Of a stretch of 64,000 nucleotides of DNA, positions 12,442 through 24,435 are shown one piece after another. Below the pieces are notes generated by a model. It was not told the DNA's origin and did not search any database. It was given only the letters and a program-made list of their open reading frames with translations. Source of the DNA: Hofstenia miamia (lineage: Eukaryota > Xenacoelomorpha > Acoela); assembly GCA_004352715.1 (NCBI GenBank), contig SCFE01000027.1:1803735-1867734 (forward strand), in the 5' to 3' direction. Numbering within the stretch: position 1 is the stretch's first letter; every line of letters starts with the position of its first letter. Position numbers and translations under genes: made by a program.

Positions 12442-12792
12442 CAGACTTGTCAACGAGCGGACATTTTTAAGCTCGGCTAGTTTTACTTTTGAGTATTTTC
12501 GGCTCGGCTCGGCTCGACTCGTCACATAGAACCGTTCAATGAGGCTCGTCTTAGCTCGATATTTTTACAAAAAATACTGCATTCTCAGAAATTTTTAAAT
12601 AGCTCTTCATAATTGTTTAATAAACATTTTAAAATATGATTATAAAAAAGGTATATTGAATAAAAAAATAAGAAAAATCTGCATAAGCAAATTAAAAAGC
12701 AGAACTATAAATTGGCTCGGCTTAATAAAGGCTCGTTTTGGGCTCGTTATATATCAAATGCTCTGATCAAGCTCGTCTCGTTGACAAGTCTG
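12442..12792. mobile_element. hAT-type miniature inverted-repeat element
   Basis: Perfect 16-bp terminal inverted repeats, CAGACTTGTCAACGAG, are flanked by identical 8-bp direct repeats ATTATACA at 12434-12441 and 12793-12800. The 8-bp duplication and CAG start are hAT hallmarks. The 351-bp interior carries subterminal repeats GGCTCGGCTCGGCTCG on one side and GCTCGTT/GCTCGTCTCG on the other, likely transposase-binding sites, and an AT-rich centre with no ORF. The exact target duplication suggests fairly recent insertion. Confidence 0.85.
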
Positions 12793-12800
12793 ATTATACA

Positions 12801-13763
12801 TAATAAGTTTGATTTTCAATGAGGAATTAAATATTTGATTGTGAAACTCTAACCTATCGACAATAGATATTTCAATTAACGAAAAATTCACATTCTAGCT
12901 GTGGCAAGAAATTGGAAGCCCCGTGCAATCATCAAATTAGTATCTGTGTTCTTGGTAAAATCACGACATACAATGCGAGCACCTTTGCAAAATAGATGAA
13001 ATCCAATGTGCTGCGGTGATCAATAAAGACTTTAGTTACAATATCACCTACTTCATTAAAGCACAATTTTGTAAAGTCTTTATGATTAAGTTGACTCCTG
13101 CAACAAATTGATGAGAAAATTCTCAATCTATACACTCGAAATTGAAATGATAAGCAAAGTGATTTTCCAAATATATCTGACTGAAACCAAACAATAGAGA
13201 CATTCCTAGTATTACAAGAAATGCCGTCAAAAGAATATAAAAAGAAAAAAAGCAAGCGATGTGAGCAAGTTACACAAATATTGATGATCATATGCAGAAT
13301 TCAACAGAAAAGGCAGAGTGTGAGCAATAAGCAAAAAGAACCAGTTAAAGAACTATGTAGAGATGTGCAAGATGAATGTTAATTTGACTATTATTCAAAT
13401 CTGTAAGTACGTAAGGAGAAATTCTTTCAAATTTGGTCCAAGAATTTAAATTTGCTATGAAAATAAGAAAGCCAAAATGCTCTGAATGTTGAGCAAATAC
13501 AATGGTCGATCAGTAATTTAGTTCTATAATTCTGTGTGCAATGCATTGTAAGTAGTGATGGAAGTCAAGATCCCGTCCCATTGGGACACCCTGAAGTTCT
13601 CATAACACTTAGCTGATTCATCAATATCGAGGGGTGTTTGCAAATGTTAATTAGTGAGTCACCTACTTGATTTACATCTCCGCTAATGGGTTTTTAGTGA
13701 CGTCAGATATTTTTAAGTATGTCTGGATTTTCAATTAGTAATGTTTTTAATTGATTTAATATT
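12801..13763. other. AT-rich stretch, one unrecognised minus-strand frame
   Basis: A 119-codon minus frame (12932-13291) is open but matches nothing I know and lacks supporting context. I do not call it a gene. Confidence 0.4.
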
Positions 13764-13849
13764 ACAGGCCACTTTTTGGTATGAGTAATTTCACTTTGAT
13801 AATATCACAGGCCACTTTTTGGTATGAGTAATTTCACTTTGATAATATC
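13764..13849. repeat. 43-bp tandem duplication
   Basis: Two near-identical 43-bp units, each containing AGGCCACTTTTTGGTATGAG, lie head to tail. Confidence 0.85.
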
Positions 13850-13974
13850 ACATTTGTTTGCATTACGCCATGTTAATATATACCATAATTTCACCTTTGC
13901 TTTTCGGGATACTAACACATTAATTTACTATACTTCATTTATTTTATTATTATAATCTGGGAAGCTGGGAAGGT

Positions 13975-14194
13975 AAAATTTTAAAATTCAAATAAAATAA
14001 CATTATTTTTTTCATTTTTTTTTTTTTTAATTCTAAAATTATTTATTTAATTAAAAAAATAAATTAATTATTAAGTTAAAAAGAAAAAAAAAAAAAAAAA
14101 CACTAAAAAAAAAAAAAAAAAATTAATACATTAGAAAAGTAGAAAATAAAATAAAATAAAAAAAAAAATAAAATAATACTATTCTACTCAGCTC
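13975..14194. repeat. A/T homopolymer-rich low-complexity tract before gap
   Basis: Long poly-A and poly-T runs and AAAAT reiterations lead into the next N block. This could be a retroelement tail or simple repeat, and it is a likely cause of the assembly break. Confidence 0.8.
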
Positions 14195-15194
14195 NNNNNN
14201 NNNNNNNNNNNNNNNNNNNNNNNNNNNNNNNNNNNNNNNNNNNNNNNNNNNNNNNNNNNNNNNNNNNNNNNNNNNNNNNNNNNNNNNNNNNNNNNNNNNN
14301 NNNNNNNNNNNNNNNNNNNNNNNNNNNNNNNNNNNNNNNNNNNNNNNNNNNNNNNNNNNNNNNNNNNNNNNNNNNNNNNNNNNNNNNNNNNNNNNNNNNN
14401 NNNNNNNNNNNNNNNNNNNNNNNNNNNNNNNNNNNNNNNNNNNNNNNNNNNNNNNNNNNNNNNNNNNNNNNNNNNNNNNNNNNNNNNNNNNNNNNNNNNN
14501 NNNNNNNNNNNNNNNNNNNNNNNNNNNNNNNNNNNNNNNNNNNNNNNNNNNNNNNNNNNNNNNNNNNNNNNNNNNNNNNNNNNNNNNNNNNNNNNNNNNN
14601 NNNNNNNNNNNNNNNNNNNNNNNNNNNNNNNNNNNNNNNNNNNNNNNNNNNNNNNNNNNNNNNNNNNNNNNNNNNNNNNNNNNNNNNNNNNNNNNNNNNN
14701 NNNNNNNNNNNNNNNNNNNNNNNNNNNNNNNNNNNNNNNNNNNNNNNNNNNNNNNNNNNNNNNNNNNNNNNNNNNNNNNNNNNNNNNNNNNNNNNNNNNN
14801 NNNNNNNNNNNNNNNNNNNNNNNNNNNNNNNNNNNNNNNNNNNNNNNNNNNNNNNNNNNNNNNNNNNNNNNNNNNNNNNNNNNNNNNNNNNNNNNNNNNN
14901 NNNNNNNNNNNNNNNNNNNNNNNNNNNNNNNNNNNNNNNNNNNNNNNNNNNNNNNNNNNNNNNNNNNNNNNNNNNNNNNNNNNNNNNNNNNNNNNNNNNN
15001 NNNNNNNNNNNNNNNNNNNNNNNNNNNNNNNNNNNNNNNNNNNNNNNNNNNNNNNNNNNNNNNNNNNNNNNNNNNNNNNNNNNNNNNNNNNNNNNNNNNN
15101 NNNNNNNNNNNNNNNNNNNNNNNNNNNNNNNNNNNNNNNNNNNNNNNNNNNNNNNNNNNNNNNNNNNNNNNNNNNNNNNNNNNNNNNNNNNNNN
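14195..15194. other. Assembly gap of exactly 1000 N
   Basis: Placeholder gap. A minus-strand reading frame runs into its right edge. Confidence 0.99.
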
Positions 15195-15476
15195 TCTCAA
15201 GTGTTTTGGGCGTTGTATCTTCTTTTGTGTTTGAGACAGCACATAATTTATTTCTGGAGTTACTTGAGTAGTTTTGTTGGTGGATTCAGAAGGAGTTTCT
15301 TTGATGGCTGATAGCATGTTGAACAGGATAATTAGTTCATCTCTGCCGAGATTCTTGAGAGGAGCTAATAATTTACTTTTGGTTAACTCCTCTTCAGGTA
15401 ACGCAATGAGCGACGTAGCATTAAGCGTGGTAAGCACAGCGCGCTCGCAAGGACCGACTGCTGGCGGTGAAAGCAT
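15195..15476 (-). CDS. Unrecognised reading frame truncated by gap
   Basis: On the minus strand an ATG at 15474-15476 opens about 94 codons that run into the gap. The residues visible before it are mixed and hydrophilic (EEELTKSKLLAPLKNLGRDE; TPEINYVLSQTQKK), more protein-like than neighbouring frames. No domain was recognised. It could be the first exon of a host gene or the N terminus of a transposon ORF1. The true end is unknown because of the N block. Confidence 0.3.
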
Positions 15477-16868
15477 CGGTAATTATGATTTTCATTGCTT
15501 CTTTTATAAACCATGTTGGTGTTTTACTTGGTTTCTGAGGCTTATTAACTTTTAGATGCCTTGATATTTCCTAAATTGATGTAGTGTTACAAAAGTAAAA
15601 TAAGTTTTTTCTTAATCTCTTGAATTCTTATGAATTGTCATTTCTTCTCGATTGTGAAGTGAATTTTTCTTTGTTCACAATTATTAAATTCTCCTAATTT
15701 TATAAATGATTCATTTAATATAGTTACTATTAATATTACGTTTTTAATAATTTCGCCATTTTCGTTTCTTCCAAAAATTTTTTTGTTGTGGAAAAAACTA
15801 GAAATGAATTTCCATTCCAAAAAATACTTAAATTTTGTTTACATTTATTAGCTACTTGGTTTCTTATGTTCAATAAAGTTTGCTATATTCTTATCCTTAC
15901 GGTATTTTATATACACCGTATGTTTCATTTTGATTAAAAGCTTAGTTTTATTTGTTATTCATAGTTTAAATTTCGGTAATTTTTATCAGATTTAGTTTGC
16001 TTTATCTTTATAAGTGAGCATTGTTTACTGTAAGGATAATTTAAATTATCAGTAATAAATTTTAGTTTGTTATCAACACTTTCTAAATTATAGAATTCCC
16101 AATTTAGTAAGAAAGGTCATTGAATATGTCTATTGAATTTACATATTGATATTTTATTAGTTTCTTCATTGGTTCAACTTCTTTGTATATTGCACATGTT
16201 AATAAATGATCTGATATCAAGCAATCAGTAACAAAATATTGAAATATTTATCAAAAAAATTACTGTGATAAAGATTTTTATTTCTGTGGTGTAGATTTGG
16301 AGATATTTCTTGTGTTGTGGGCACAAAAATGCCAACCCACCATAAGCCTGCTAATCTTATAGCATCTTGATGGTCTCACTTCTAATAAAATTGTAGGCAA
16401 ATTTTCCCTGCTATCAATGAACAAATTCATAACATATTTAAAGAAGCTAAATATAAAGCACTTATAAAAGGGATACAACAGTGCCAAGCATTCAACACAT
16501 CCATAAAACACTTCGTTTTGATTTGAGCCCATTATTTGATTTTCACCTCTAAAATGTAGTCCAATTTGAAAAATGGTAATACTAGATCAGTTCGATCCAA
16601 AGTATTTATTCTTTGATAAATAATTCATTTACCATAAACCAAGAACTGTGTTTTAACTTTAATGTATGTTGATTACCTAATTTAATCGTATATTTAAAAA
16701 TGTGCTTCTTTTTGCATGATACTGGAAAAAGAAGATTGGCTTTCAAACAATTCTTAAGAAATAATTCTAATTATAGTGAAATACCATAGCAAAGTTGTTA
16801 TATTTATAGTCTACCAACTGCAAACATGTTTGTAAGATAATGTGTCACTTACACACAGCCACACAGCC
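15477..16868. other. AT-rich non-coding stretch
   Basis: No gene, terminal repeat or tandem repeat of note was recognised. Confidence 0.5.
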
Positions 16869-17038
16869 TATATATATATANNNNNNNNNNNNNNNNNNNN
16901 NNNNNNNNNNNNNNNNNNNNNNNNNNNNNNNNNNNNNNNNNNNNNNNNNNNNNNNNNNNNNNNNNNNNNNNNNNNNNNNNNNNNNNNNNNNNNNNNNNNN
17001 NNNNNNNNNNNNNNNNNNNNNNNNNNNNNNNNNNNNNN

Positions 17039-17068
<30 letters not shown>
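16869..17068. repeat. (TA)n microsatellite with internal 158-N gap
   Basis: TA runs flank N at 16881-17038. Unlike the 1000-N blocks this gap has a specific length, so it was probably size-estimated. Confidence 0.95.
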
Positions 17069-17072
<4 letters not shown>

Positions 17073-17243
17073 CCTTTATTTGGTATGATAATAAACGTTC
17101 AAAAACCTTATAGTTGGTGATGTTACAGAAACTGGTCTACAATTTAGAGAACTAGGTTTAAACTTGCGAAATATAAAAATTGATGTTTCCTTGGAATAAT
17201 TTTATCTGCATTTAATAGAAATACATGTAATAAAAAATTTAAA

Positions 17244-18452
17244 TCAACACGCAAACATTTCTTTTCTAATTTTTTTATTTTTTGCTTTCAGTTCTATATT
17301 CTCATAAGAAACGAGACCTTGCATAAAGGTATAGAAAAATAAAAGATTATCAAATTCATGTGAACAATCTGGAATGAATGCCTTGGCGGATTCAGCTATT
17401 GTAACCATTAAAAAATATAGCGCTTCAATTGTTGCAAGTTTGGTGTCATCATGACGACGCTGTGGTCTCCAAAATCTTGTTTTGAAAGCATCAAGCTTAA
17501 TATGAGTTAAACCACTTAAACGATTATCTGATAACATACAATGCATGTTTTTCCAAACGCCATCAACAACTATCAATGTGGTGAATCCTGTAGACTTCAT
17601 TAAATTTTCAAGAGAATCATGTGGTTCTGAATTATTCCTAAAATACAATTTAACTAAATCTTTGTTACTCCTTCCAGTTTATCCTCAATAAACTAATTAG
17701 AATTAATACTATAAATTCCAGAGGGCTTGTATTTTGTATTATCAATATGATTCTAAAAAAACGTTCACTAATGAAATAAATTTTCTGATTTGTAAATTTG
17801 CTAAGGTTCTTAGTGCACCACGATGTAAATTTTGCAGTACATATGTAAAGGAAAAACCTGTTGAACCGTAGGATAAATAAACAAAATATTGGGCTTATTC
17901 AGTAAAAATGTAAGAAATGCCAAGAATAAATATCTAGATACAATTGAAAAACTCAAATGAGTGACACAGGTATGGAATTAAGAACATAAAAATAAAAAAA
18001 TTGACAAGTGCCCATGGATATTCTGCAATACGATAAAATATTTACTTGCTTAAAATTTCTTCAACGGTATATGCTGTCTTTGACGGATAAAGAAGTAAAC
18101 AGTCTTTTCTATTTGAATAATCAGGAAAATCAGGATAAATATAGAATTCTGTGGGCGACGATACGAGAAGTAAAGCGTGAATAGCGGTGCTTTTCCCAGA
18201 AACTTCAAGATTGTGCTTAATTATTATGAGTTTAAATGGAAGAGAAACACGCGGTACTTGGCTGCCATCGAAGCCATCTGTCCAGCAAACACAGTGATAA
18301 CAAAACCATTTCCGCGAGCGACGGCATTTAGTGCATGGCGATCGGCCTACATTTGCCAAACAAGCTTGATCGTCAATTTCAAGCTTTAGTTCATCAACTG
18401 AATTCATCGCATTTTCTAAAACAAACATTACACTTAAAATTGTGTTAGCCAT
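17244..18452 (-). CDS. DTWD1: DTWD1-like tRNA-uridine aminocarboxypropyltransferase (2 exons)
   Basis: Minus-strand gene. Exon 1 is 18452-18046 and exon 2 is 17637-17244, joined by a GT-AG intron (CAA|GTAAAT; TTGTATTTTAG|GAAT). The phases match (407 + 394 nt) and give 266 residues. Visible features are a zinc-type CxxC...CxxC (residues 40-54), LIIIKHNLEVSGKSTAIHA (about 75-93), D-G-V-W (161-164), RFWR (about 190-193) and TIEALYFLM. Each aligns by eye with the known DTWD1 pattern, including GKSTAIHA and FWR. The family installs acp3U at position 20 of tRNAs using S-adenosylmethionine. Oddity: the signature D-[S/T]-x-W-type site reads DGVW, losing the hydroxyl residue while keeping D and W. The reading frame is otherwise intact, so it is probably a functional single-copy gene. 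The start chosen is the first ATG in exon 1. Confidence 0.88.
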
Positions 18453-19021
18453 TTTTCATAAAGGCTGTTACAAAATTTTGGACATTTGGTTTAATAAATA
18501 TTTATACTTGCTATTAGTAACGTAGAGAAAGGGTTATAGCTGGATCATTTTAACCAGGGCCTATGCGGTATAAAGGTCCCATGTGCGCTAATTTAATCCC
18601 AGGAACTGCTTACAATATAAAATGGGTGAAGGATCACTAACTATATGAACTTGCAAAACACAACATATCATCAGAGCTTGTTCAAAAGAGACTTTGAAGA
18701 AATTAGCAGAACTTTCTCAAACAGAAATGCTAGAAAAGCACCTCCATTTCATTGCTAACTAATGATTTTTTCGCTTGGCATTTAGCCGATACATGTATAT
18801 GTATGTTAAAAAATGTTGATTGATATTATTGAAGTAACAAAAAGTTGCAAATGTCATGGTTGTGTTATGGTAGGTTCAGGTGGCTGGAGCCCATAAGTTA
18901 CGTTTATACTCAGGCCTAATTACTTCTTTCAGCGGACCTGTTTGCCATTATACATTTAACACATGTACACCCAAAAGATTTATTGTACACACTAAGAGCG
19001 CTTCTAAAATCACAGTAGATA
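18453..19021. other. Upstream region of the DTWD1-like gene
   Basis: Presumptive promoter side. No TATA box or motif was recognised. Confidence 0.4.
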
Positions 19022-19932
19022 CCGTAAAATGGGGGTAATTCGGACACCTGGTCACTTTATATCTTTAATTGTCTAATGAAAATTGTTAGATGCTTCTAGT
19101 GAGACAGAAATGCATTTTTTAGTTAGATTAATTAACTGAAATTTATCAATACACGCGAAAAAATTTTTTTCAGTGTATTCACAGCTACATTATATTTGAA
19201 ATTCAAAAAATTCGAAAAAATTTTACTATTTTTCATCAGGTTTGATCTACCATAAATCTTTGTTGTAGGTTGAAATGGGCTGGCTTGCGGAAGTACCATT
19301 AGAAACCCTTACTAATTCATGTCACTCGTTTGTAGCTGGTCAGTTGTTGTACTCAAATACAGACGACGCGAATTCTTGGAATTTCACCCGAGACAAAGCG
19401 CAGTGCAGGTCGAGGACGAGGGCAAGGCCGGGGAACAGGAATAGGACGCGGAAGAGGACAGTGCAGCAGCATGAGAGATGAAGAAGATTCATTAAGTTCG
19501 TCGCCCTCAAATGATAAAGATGACACATGCGCAAGCTGTTCAGTCGCCTTTATAAAATCCAGTGTACCAGATGGATCCAATGTGTTACTTGTGCCGAGTG
19601 GTTCTGTGGCAAGTGCAACAGTGGAAGCGTTGATCTATTTTTCCAGTGTGCCCAATGTACTCACTTTAACTTCAGTTTGCAACATTTGCATTTGATTTAG
19701 ATCGTCTCAGTTCAGTTTGAAATACAAAACTTATTGGTGTCAGAATTACCCCATTCTCTTTTTTTTAAATACTCCTCGTAGAAATTATCCAGACAAATTT
19801 CTACAAGGCTTGAGGTTACCGGGTCATTACATATTGTAAATAACGCCCCACTTGCGGTTCATGTAGGATCATAGTATCATGTCAAAAAATGTAAAACCTT
19901 CAAAAAGGTGTCCGAATTACCCCATTTTACGG
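19022..19932 (+). mobile_element. pogo-type relic with C-terminal zinc-finger remnant
   Basis: Termini CCGTAAAATGGGGGTAATTC (left) and, reversed, CCGTAAAATGGGGTAATTC (right) form a TIR of about 29 bp. Both are flanked by TA, as for pogo/Tc1-mariner. Inside, a plus-strand frame reads DTCASCSVAF and then, after a one-base shift near 19555, TRWIQCVTCAEWFCGKC and FFQCAQCTHF. This is the Cys-rich finger found at the C terminus of many pogo-family transposases. The CENP-B/HTH and catalytic regions are gone, so it is a deletion derivative of 911 bp. Confidence 0.7.
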
Positions 19933-19935
19933 TAC

Positions 19936-20309
19936 ATAACAATTAATCTAGAAAGTCAAGAGGATGTGGTGGCCTAAATAAAAAATGTTCAAGAACATAT
20001 CTGCGGCTCAATAGACATGCGAGAAAAACTAATCGGGAAAATATGCCAACATTAAGTACTTCGAAAAAACTTAAATCAGAAGACAATGAAGAAGCTATAT
20101 TAAGATGATATGCTGTACTTTGGTGAATATTTACATTCAGAGCCACATGATGGATTAATTCAAAATTTTCTTTAAAAGGCTGATATACTATAATATATGC
20201 GTAATGCGAAAAATTTGAACACGCTTTATTTAACTTCGTATAAATGCTGGAAATATCTGTTAGAAGGGCTTTTTGATGTAATACACTTGTGTACAGTTAA
20301 TGTCTATAA
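19936..20309. repeat. Direct repeat copy A next to LINE remnant
   Basis: About 374 bp beginning ATAACAATTAATCTAGAAAG and ending TGTACAGTTAATGTCTATAA. It is nearly identical to 22571-22948 and in the same orientation. The two copies bracket the minus-strand reverse transcriptase remnant. Possibly they are a shared 3' UTR of two LINE insertions, as both copies are preceded on the minus strand by GCTAGTGG. Confidence 0.85.
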
Positions 20310-22149
20310 CTAACCACTAGCATTGGTAAAATACACACTTAGACAAATCAAAAGAAATAAAGCAGTATGAGCTTCTATTAATAGAAGATTGCTTGAGAAG
20401 CGCTTGAAATCAGCTGTCTTACTTTCAAGAAGTTTGCGTTGGGAATTAAGACCTATAGGAGAACCAAGAACGATGAGATCTTCTACGGCAATCACTTTGA
20501 TGCCTGGACATCTACTTTCAAAATCACTAAAAATTTTCGCACGCAGCTCTGAGTTGGGATTTCCAAGAAAAATTAGTTCACATTTAGAAGGATTCACTTC
20601 AAGAACAATGGCCCCAGAAAACTCAATGATTCTGTCTAAATCTCTAAGGACCCTTTCTGCCTTGTCAGCAAAATTACCGTCATCCATGTACCGGAGATTG
20701 AGCTCGCTCACCAAACCTTCCACATATTTTTGGATAGTATCACAAAAAAGAGGTGGAACTTCGGGATCACCCTGCTGTGCTCCGACTTCACTAGAAATGA
20801 TGAAGTCACCAAAAAACAGGGAGCTGTGTTCGCCATAGCAATATGAGGTAAATGGGTAAAGCTTTGGATGGTTTTTGAGAGTAGTATCCAACATTGCTTG
20901 CTGCTTAAGATTTAAAAAGCATTTTCATAGTCAATTTTTAGCATGACATTGCTATCAAAGAGTTCTTGCTGATGTGTATGATCTAACAGTGTGAACCGCA
21001 GCTTCTGCTTCTTTGGCAGTGTTGTAACCCAGTTGGATATGACCAAATTCCCTCTTCCTCTCAGATGCAACACACTTCCCAGAGCACTTAACTATAAGAC
21101 GACGCAGTGTGTTTCCCACTGCTATGGGATGGTAACCTCCTGCTTTCTTTTTAAGAGCAAACAAATTTGCTCCAAAAAAACTATCTGATGAGCTTTGGAA
21201 CCTTACCAGATTGAACTACATTAACAAATTACGTGAGAGCAACACAAAGATTGATTGCTGCTGCTCCATTTCAGCAATTGTGGTCTTAGTTGATCAGGTC
21301 CACCAGCTAGGCCTGAGGGTAAAGACATCAAGCACTTTTTGACTGTGCTCATTAAGTAAGATTCAAACTCGTAAATGGCAACCACTGGGGGTCTGCTGCA
21401 TGGGTGTTTGCTTCTCATCTCTGAAACTATTTCGTCTGTTGGCTCAGCAATACAGTCGAATGATGAAACAAGTCTTACTGCGCCCTTATTCTAACTTGTT
21501 TTGTACAAGTTTAGGAATATCCAAATTCCTAAAACATTAGAATTTACGTTTTGGAAGAATAAAATTCAGAAAATCCATAATGACTACACTTCTCAGCAAA
21601 ACCTGGCTTTCTATTCTTGCCTCCTCGTTGCTCAGAGCGGAGGCATATTTTAGGGAATGCTAGAAAAAGCGCCCAGATCTTGATATCTTCAGGGTTGCTT
21701 GTAGAATTTTTTATGAGATGAAAGACAACAAGCTACTTGAATTCTAGCGCTTTTGGGAACACGCTTAATCACGGGAATATTAGATGAAAAAATGGTTCTT
21801 AGCTTCAAAATAATCTTGCTGGAATCAGATGAAGTGTCCAATACAGGTCAGCAAGTTGTTGAGTCAGGCCTGTGGATGAATTACAGCAGCGTTGGCATCT
21901 ATAATCTTCAATGTTACGTCGAAAAATATGATCAAAATCAGTGCACTTCACATGAAGATACCCGCAGGCATTGCACCACTCGCTTTTCCTCTTGAGCGCA
22001 CCACCGCAAGCACTCCATAACTTTTGAAAAGAACTGTCTTCATTATTAGAAATGGTTGTTAATTCAGCTTGTAATAGTCCTGTTTCTGTTACAACTTCTG
22101 GTTCTATTTCTTTTCTTTTTGACTTCTTTGTTGCATTTAATTTATACAA
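20310..22149 (-). pseudogene. Non-LTR retrotransposon remnant (zinc-finger ORF and reverse transcriptase)
   Basis: On the minus strand, in order: a Cys/His finger region (22149-21805; CGG...WCNACGYLHVKC...YRCQRC, PHD-like); an RT N-terminal block with SGLAGGPDQLRPQLL (21418-21221); KKKAGGYHPIAVGNTLRRLI (21164-20955); the palm motif KIDYENAF just before 20894; then GAQQGDP and RYMDDG, the catalytic YxDD box (20894-20310). The blocks lie in different frames with stops between, so it is inactive. The LRPQ/IAVGNTLRRL pattern is typical of non-LTR elements rather than Ty3 or Copia; I do not assign a clade. The RT ends abruptly at repeat copy A, indicating a truncated C terminus. Confidence 0.8.
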
Positions 22150-22570
22150 TTGCCATTTTCAAATTCAAGTACTACACTGAATTTTATTGCATATTTTGTA
22201 TAATATATTGATAAAGATATGCACATCCACTTAGTCCAACAACAATGTTAATTCAATTATGTGAATTTTAATTTGACAAACATACATGTCATATTCCGAA
22301 ATAAAAATAAGTAGCAAAATGTTCTTGAAACCACTTGTGAATAGGTCTCTATAATTCTTGCCTTATTTCCAGAGATGAAGGACAATCACTGAGTAAATAT
22401 GAAAACATTATCTAGTTCTGTTCGAGTCAAAAATTTATACTATGATATTTTGTGTTAATTTACTTTTAGTTACAGCGATTTTTGAAATTGTATAATGACA
22501 ATCCAGTTCTCGAATACCTTATATAAAGAATAAATTGAATATATTTTAAACAAAATCTGTACTGACGATA

Positions 22571-22948
22571 ATAACAATTAATCTAGAAAGTCAAGAGGAT
22601 GTGGTGGCCTAAATAAAAAATGTTCAAAAACTGATCTGCGGCTCAATAGACATGCAAGAAAAACGAATCGGGAAAACATTCCAACATTAAGTACTTTGAC
22701 AAAAAACTTAAATCAGAAGACAACGATGAAGCTATATTAAGATGATATGCTGTACTTTGTTGCATATTTACATTCAGAGCCACATGATGGATTAATTCAA
22801 AATTTTCTTTAAAAGGCCGATATGCTATAATATATGCATAATGCGAAAAATTTGAATACGCTTTATTTAACTTCGTATAAATGCTGGAAATATCTAAGTT
22901 AGAAGGGTTATTTGATGTAATACACTTGTGTACAGTTAATGTCTATAA
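22571..22948. repeat. Direct repeat copy B next to LINE remnant
   Basis: See copy A (19936-20309). Copy B carries about 32 extra bases between its end and the shared CCACTAGCA string. Upstream on the minus strand is different sequence, including a small cysteine-bearing frame (23217-22984: CLCPVCRAVF), not the RT. Confidence 0.85.
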
Positions 22949-23627
22949 TAAGTGATTAATAGGTGTACAGCTAATTAATCCCACTAGCACAGCAACAAGG
23001 AGGGAGGGAGAGAAGAAAGGGCTCCAAATGGCATTTTGGATTTTGAGAAGACAGCTCGGCAAACGGGACATAAACAATACTCAGCACTTGGGATGAGATG
23101 GTACGAAGCTGTTAATAAACCCTGCATTACCATCAACTCATATGTCAAGAGAACTTCTGGTATCAAGAAGGTATTATAAAAATCATTGAAAGGTTCTTCA
23201 CAAATACATGTTTGCAATCATCAATTACTGCCATCACATAAAAGTTTAAACAGCTAACAACAGTGCTGTCGCAACGGGGCAAGCTCAATCTCATTGTTGA
23301 AATTGATAGGAATCTCCTACGTCACGTCATCAAATTTACGTGAGTAATTAATTTTTTGCTGAAATCCAAGTCGTCAACAGGTCTATCATCCATCTTGCGG
23401 TACCTAAGTATTACACCATATTTGAGTTCTGCAGGTCATCATCAGTTAACTTGAAGCTCGCACGCATTTGAAGAGAACTGTTCAATCCCAACTAGACAGC
23501 AACTACCTCACCTTCCTCAAAGCTTTGTATTGGACAACAACATTTAGGGGCCGATAATGTTTTGTTTTTTTTCGTTAAGGTGAATTATAATACCTCTAAG
23601 TTGAGAAGAATGCATTGTTGTTGATAC

Positions 23628-24093
23628 GCTGTTTACAGCGTCTCAATTGAACTTGTTTATCACACTTTTATTTGTCAGTGATACAGCGTTTACAGCTGAC
23701 TAATGCCAATTGAATCTTATAATTCAAAACATTTGGGATTAGAGATATCCCACAGAAACGTTTATTCTTTAACTTTTTCAAGCATACTCCTTTCCTGTTG
23801 CATGCCTAGTTTCGAATGAATATAATTGATTCAATGTTTACACTAGCGTAATGACTAATTATCAAAGGAATGAAAGACGAAATATCAAAAGTGGTTTGAT
23901 CACGTCTTTCATCTCAATTGTGGAAATATGATCGTCTTTCAAGTGTTTACAGCAGTATTAGCACAATTGATAAGCTCGTTTACGCATTCTTTTGATTTCA
24001 TTAGTTTTATTAATTGATCGTTTACAGCTGAATTTGTGCTAATTGAGCACTCGATTGCGAAATATTATATTTCATTGATAAGCTGTAAACACA
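23628..24093. repeat. Region of repeated GTTTACAGC motifs, likely miniature element
   Basis: The motif GTTTACAGC occurs at least four times on the plus strand (about 23630, 23690, 23945, 24020) and once inverted (GCTGTAAAC near 24077), with CTCAATTG/CAATTGA strings between. This is typical of subterminal binding-site repeats of non-autonomous DNA transposons. I could not fix the ends or a target duplication. Confidence 0.4.
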
Positions 24094-24435
24094 CCTTTAA
24101 TGACATTGCAACCAAGTGGAAACTGAAAACTAAGATCTTGGACAATTTTCTGAAGAGAATGATGGTGATTTCGAATCCATATATAAAAATTATTTTTATC
24201 ATTAAACAATAATGCCATGAATAGAACAAATCAAAATGGTTGATTGTATATAATACCAATAACATGAACACATATTGTTGTCGGGTTAATTTGTGCGCTA
24301 AAATGGTGGCTTTTTATTAAGGCTGAATTATGTTGTTATAAACAATTTAATATTATACACATGCTATACATTTTTTACCAAGGTAACCAGATTATATTTT
24401 CGTTTATCGGAATAATTACTTTATTATTAGTAAAC

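Noticed and set aside
12932-13291. 119-codon minus-strand frame
   Set aside because: No domain, splice context or conservation clue; AT-rich DNA gives such frames by chance.
20389-20838. 149-codon plus-strand frame
   Set aside because: Shadow of the minus-strand reverse transcriptase with its YMDD box.
24361-24435. Upstream part of the frame containing the mariner relic
   Set aside because: Not transposase-like; only the part from about 24436 matches mariner.
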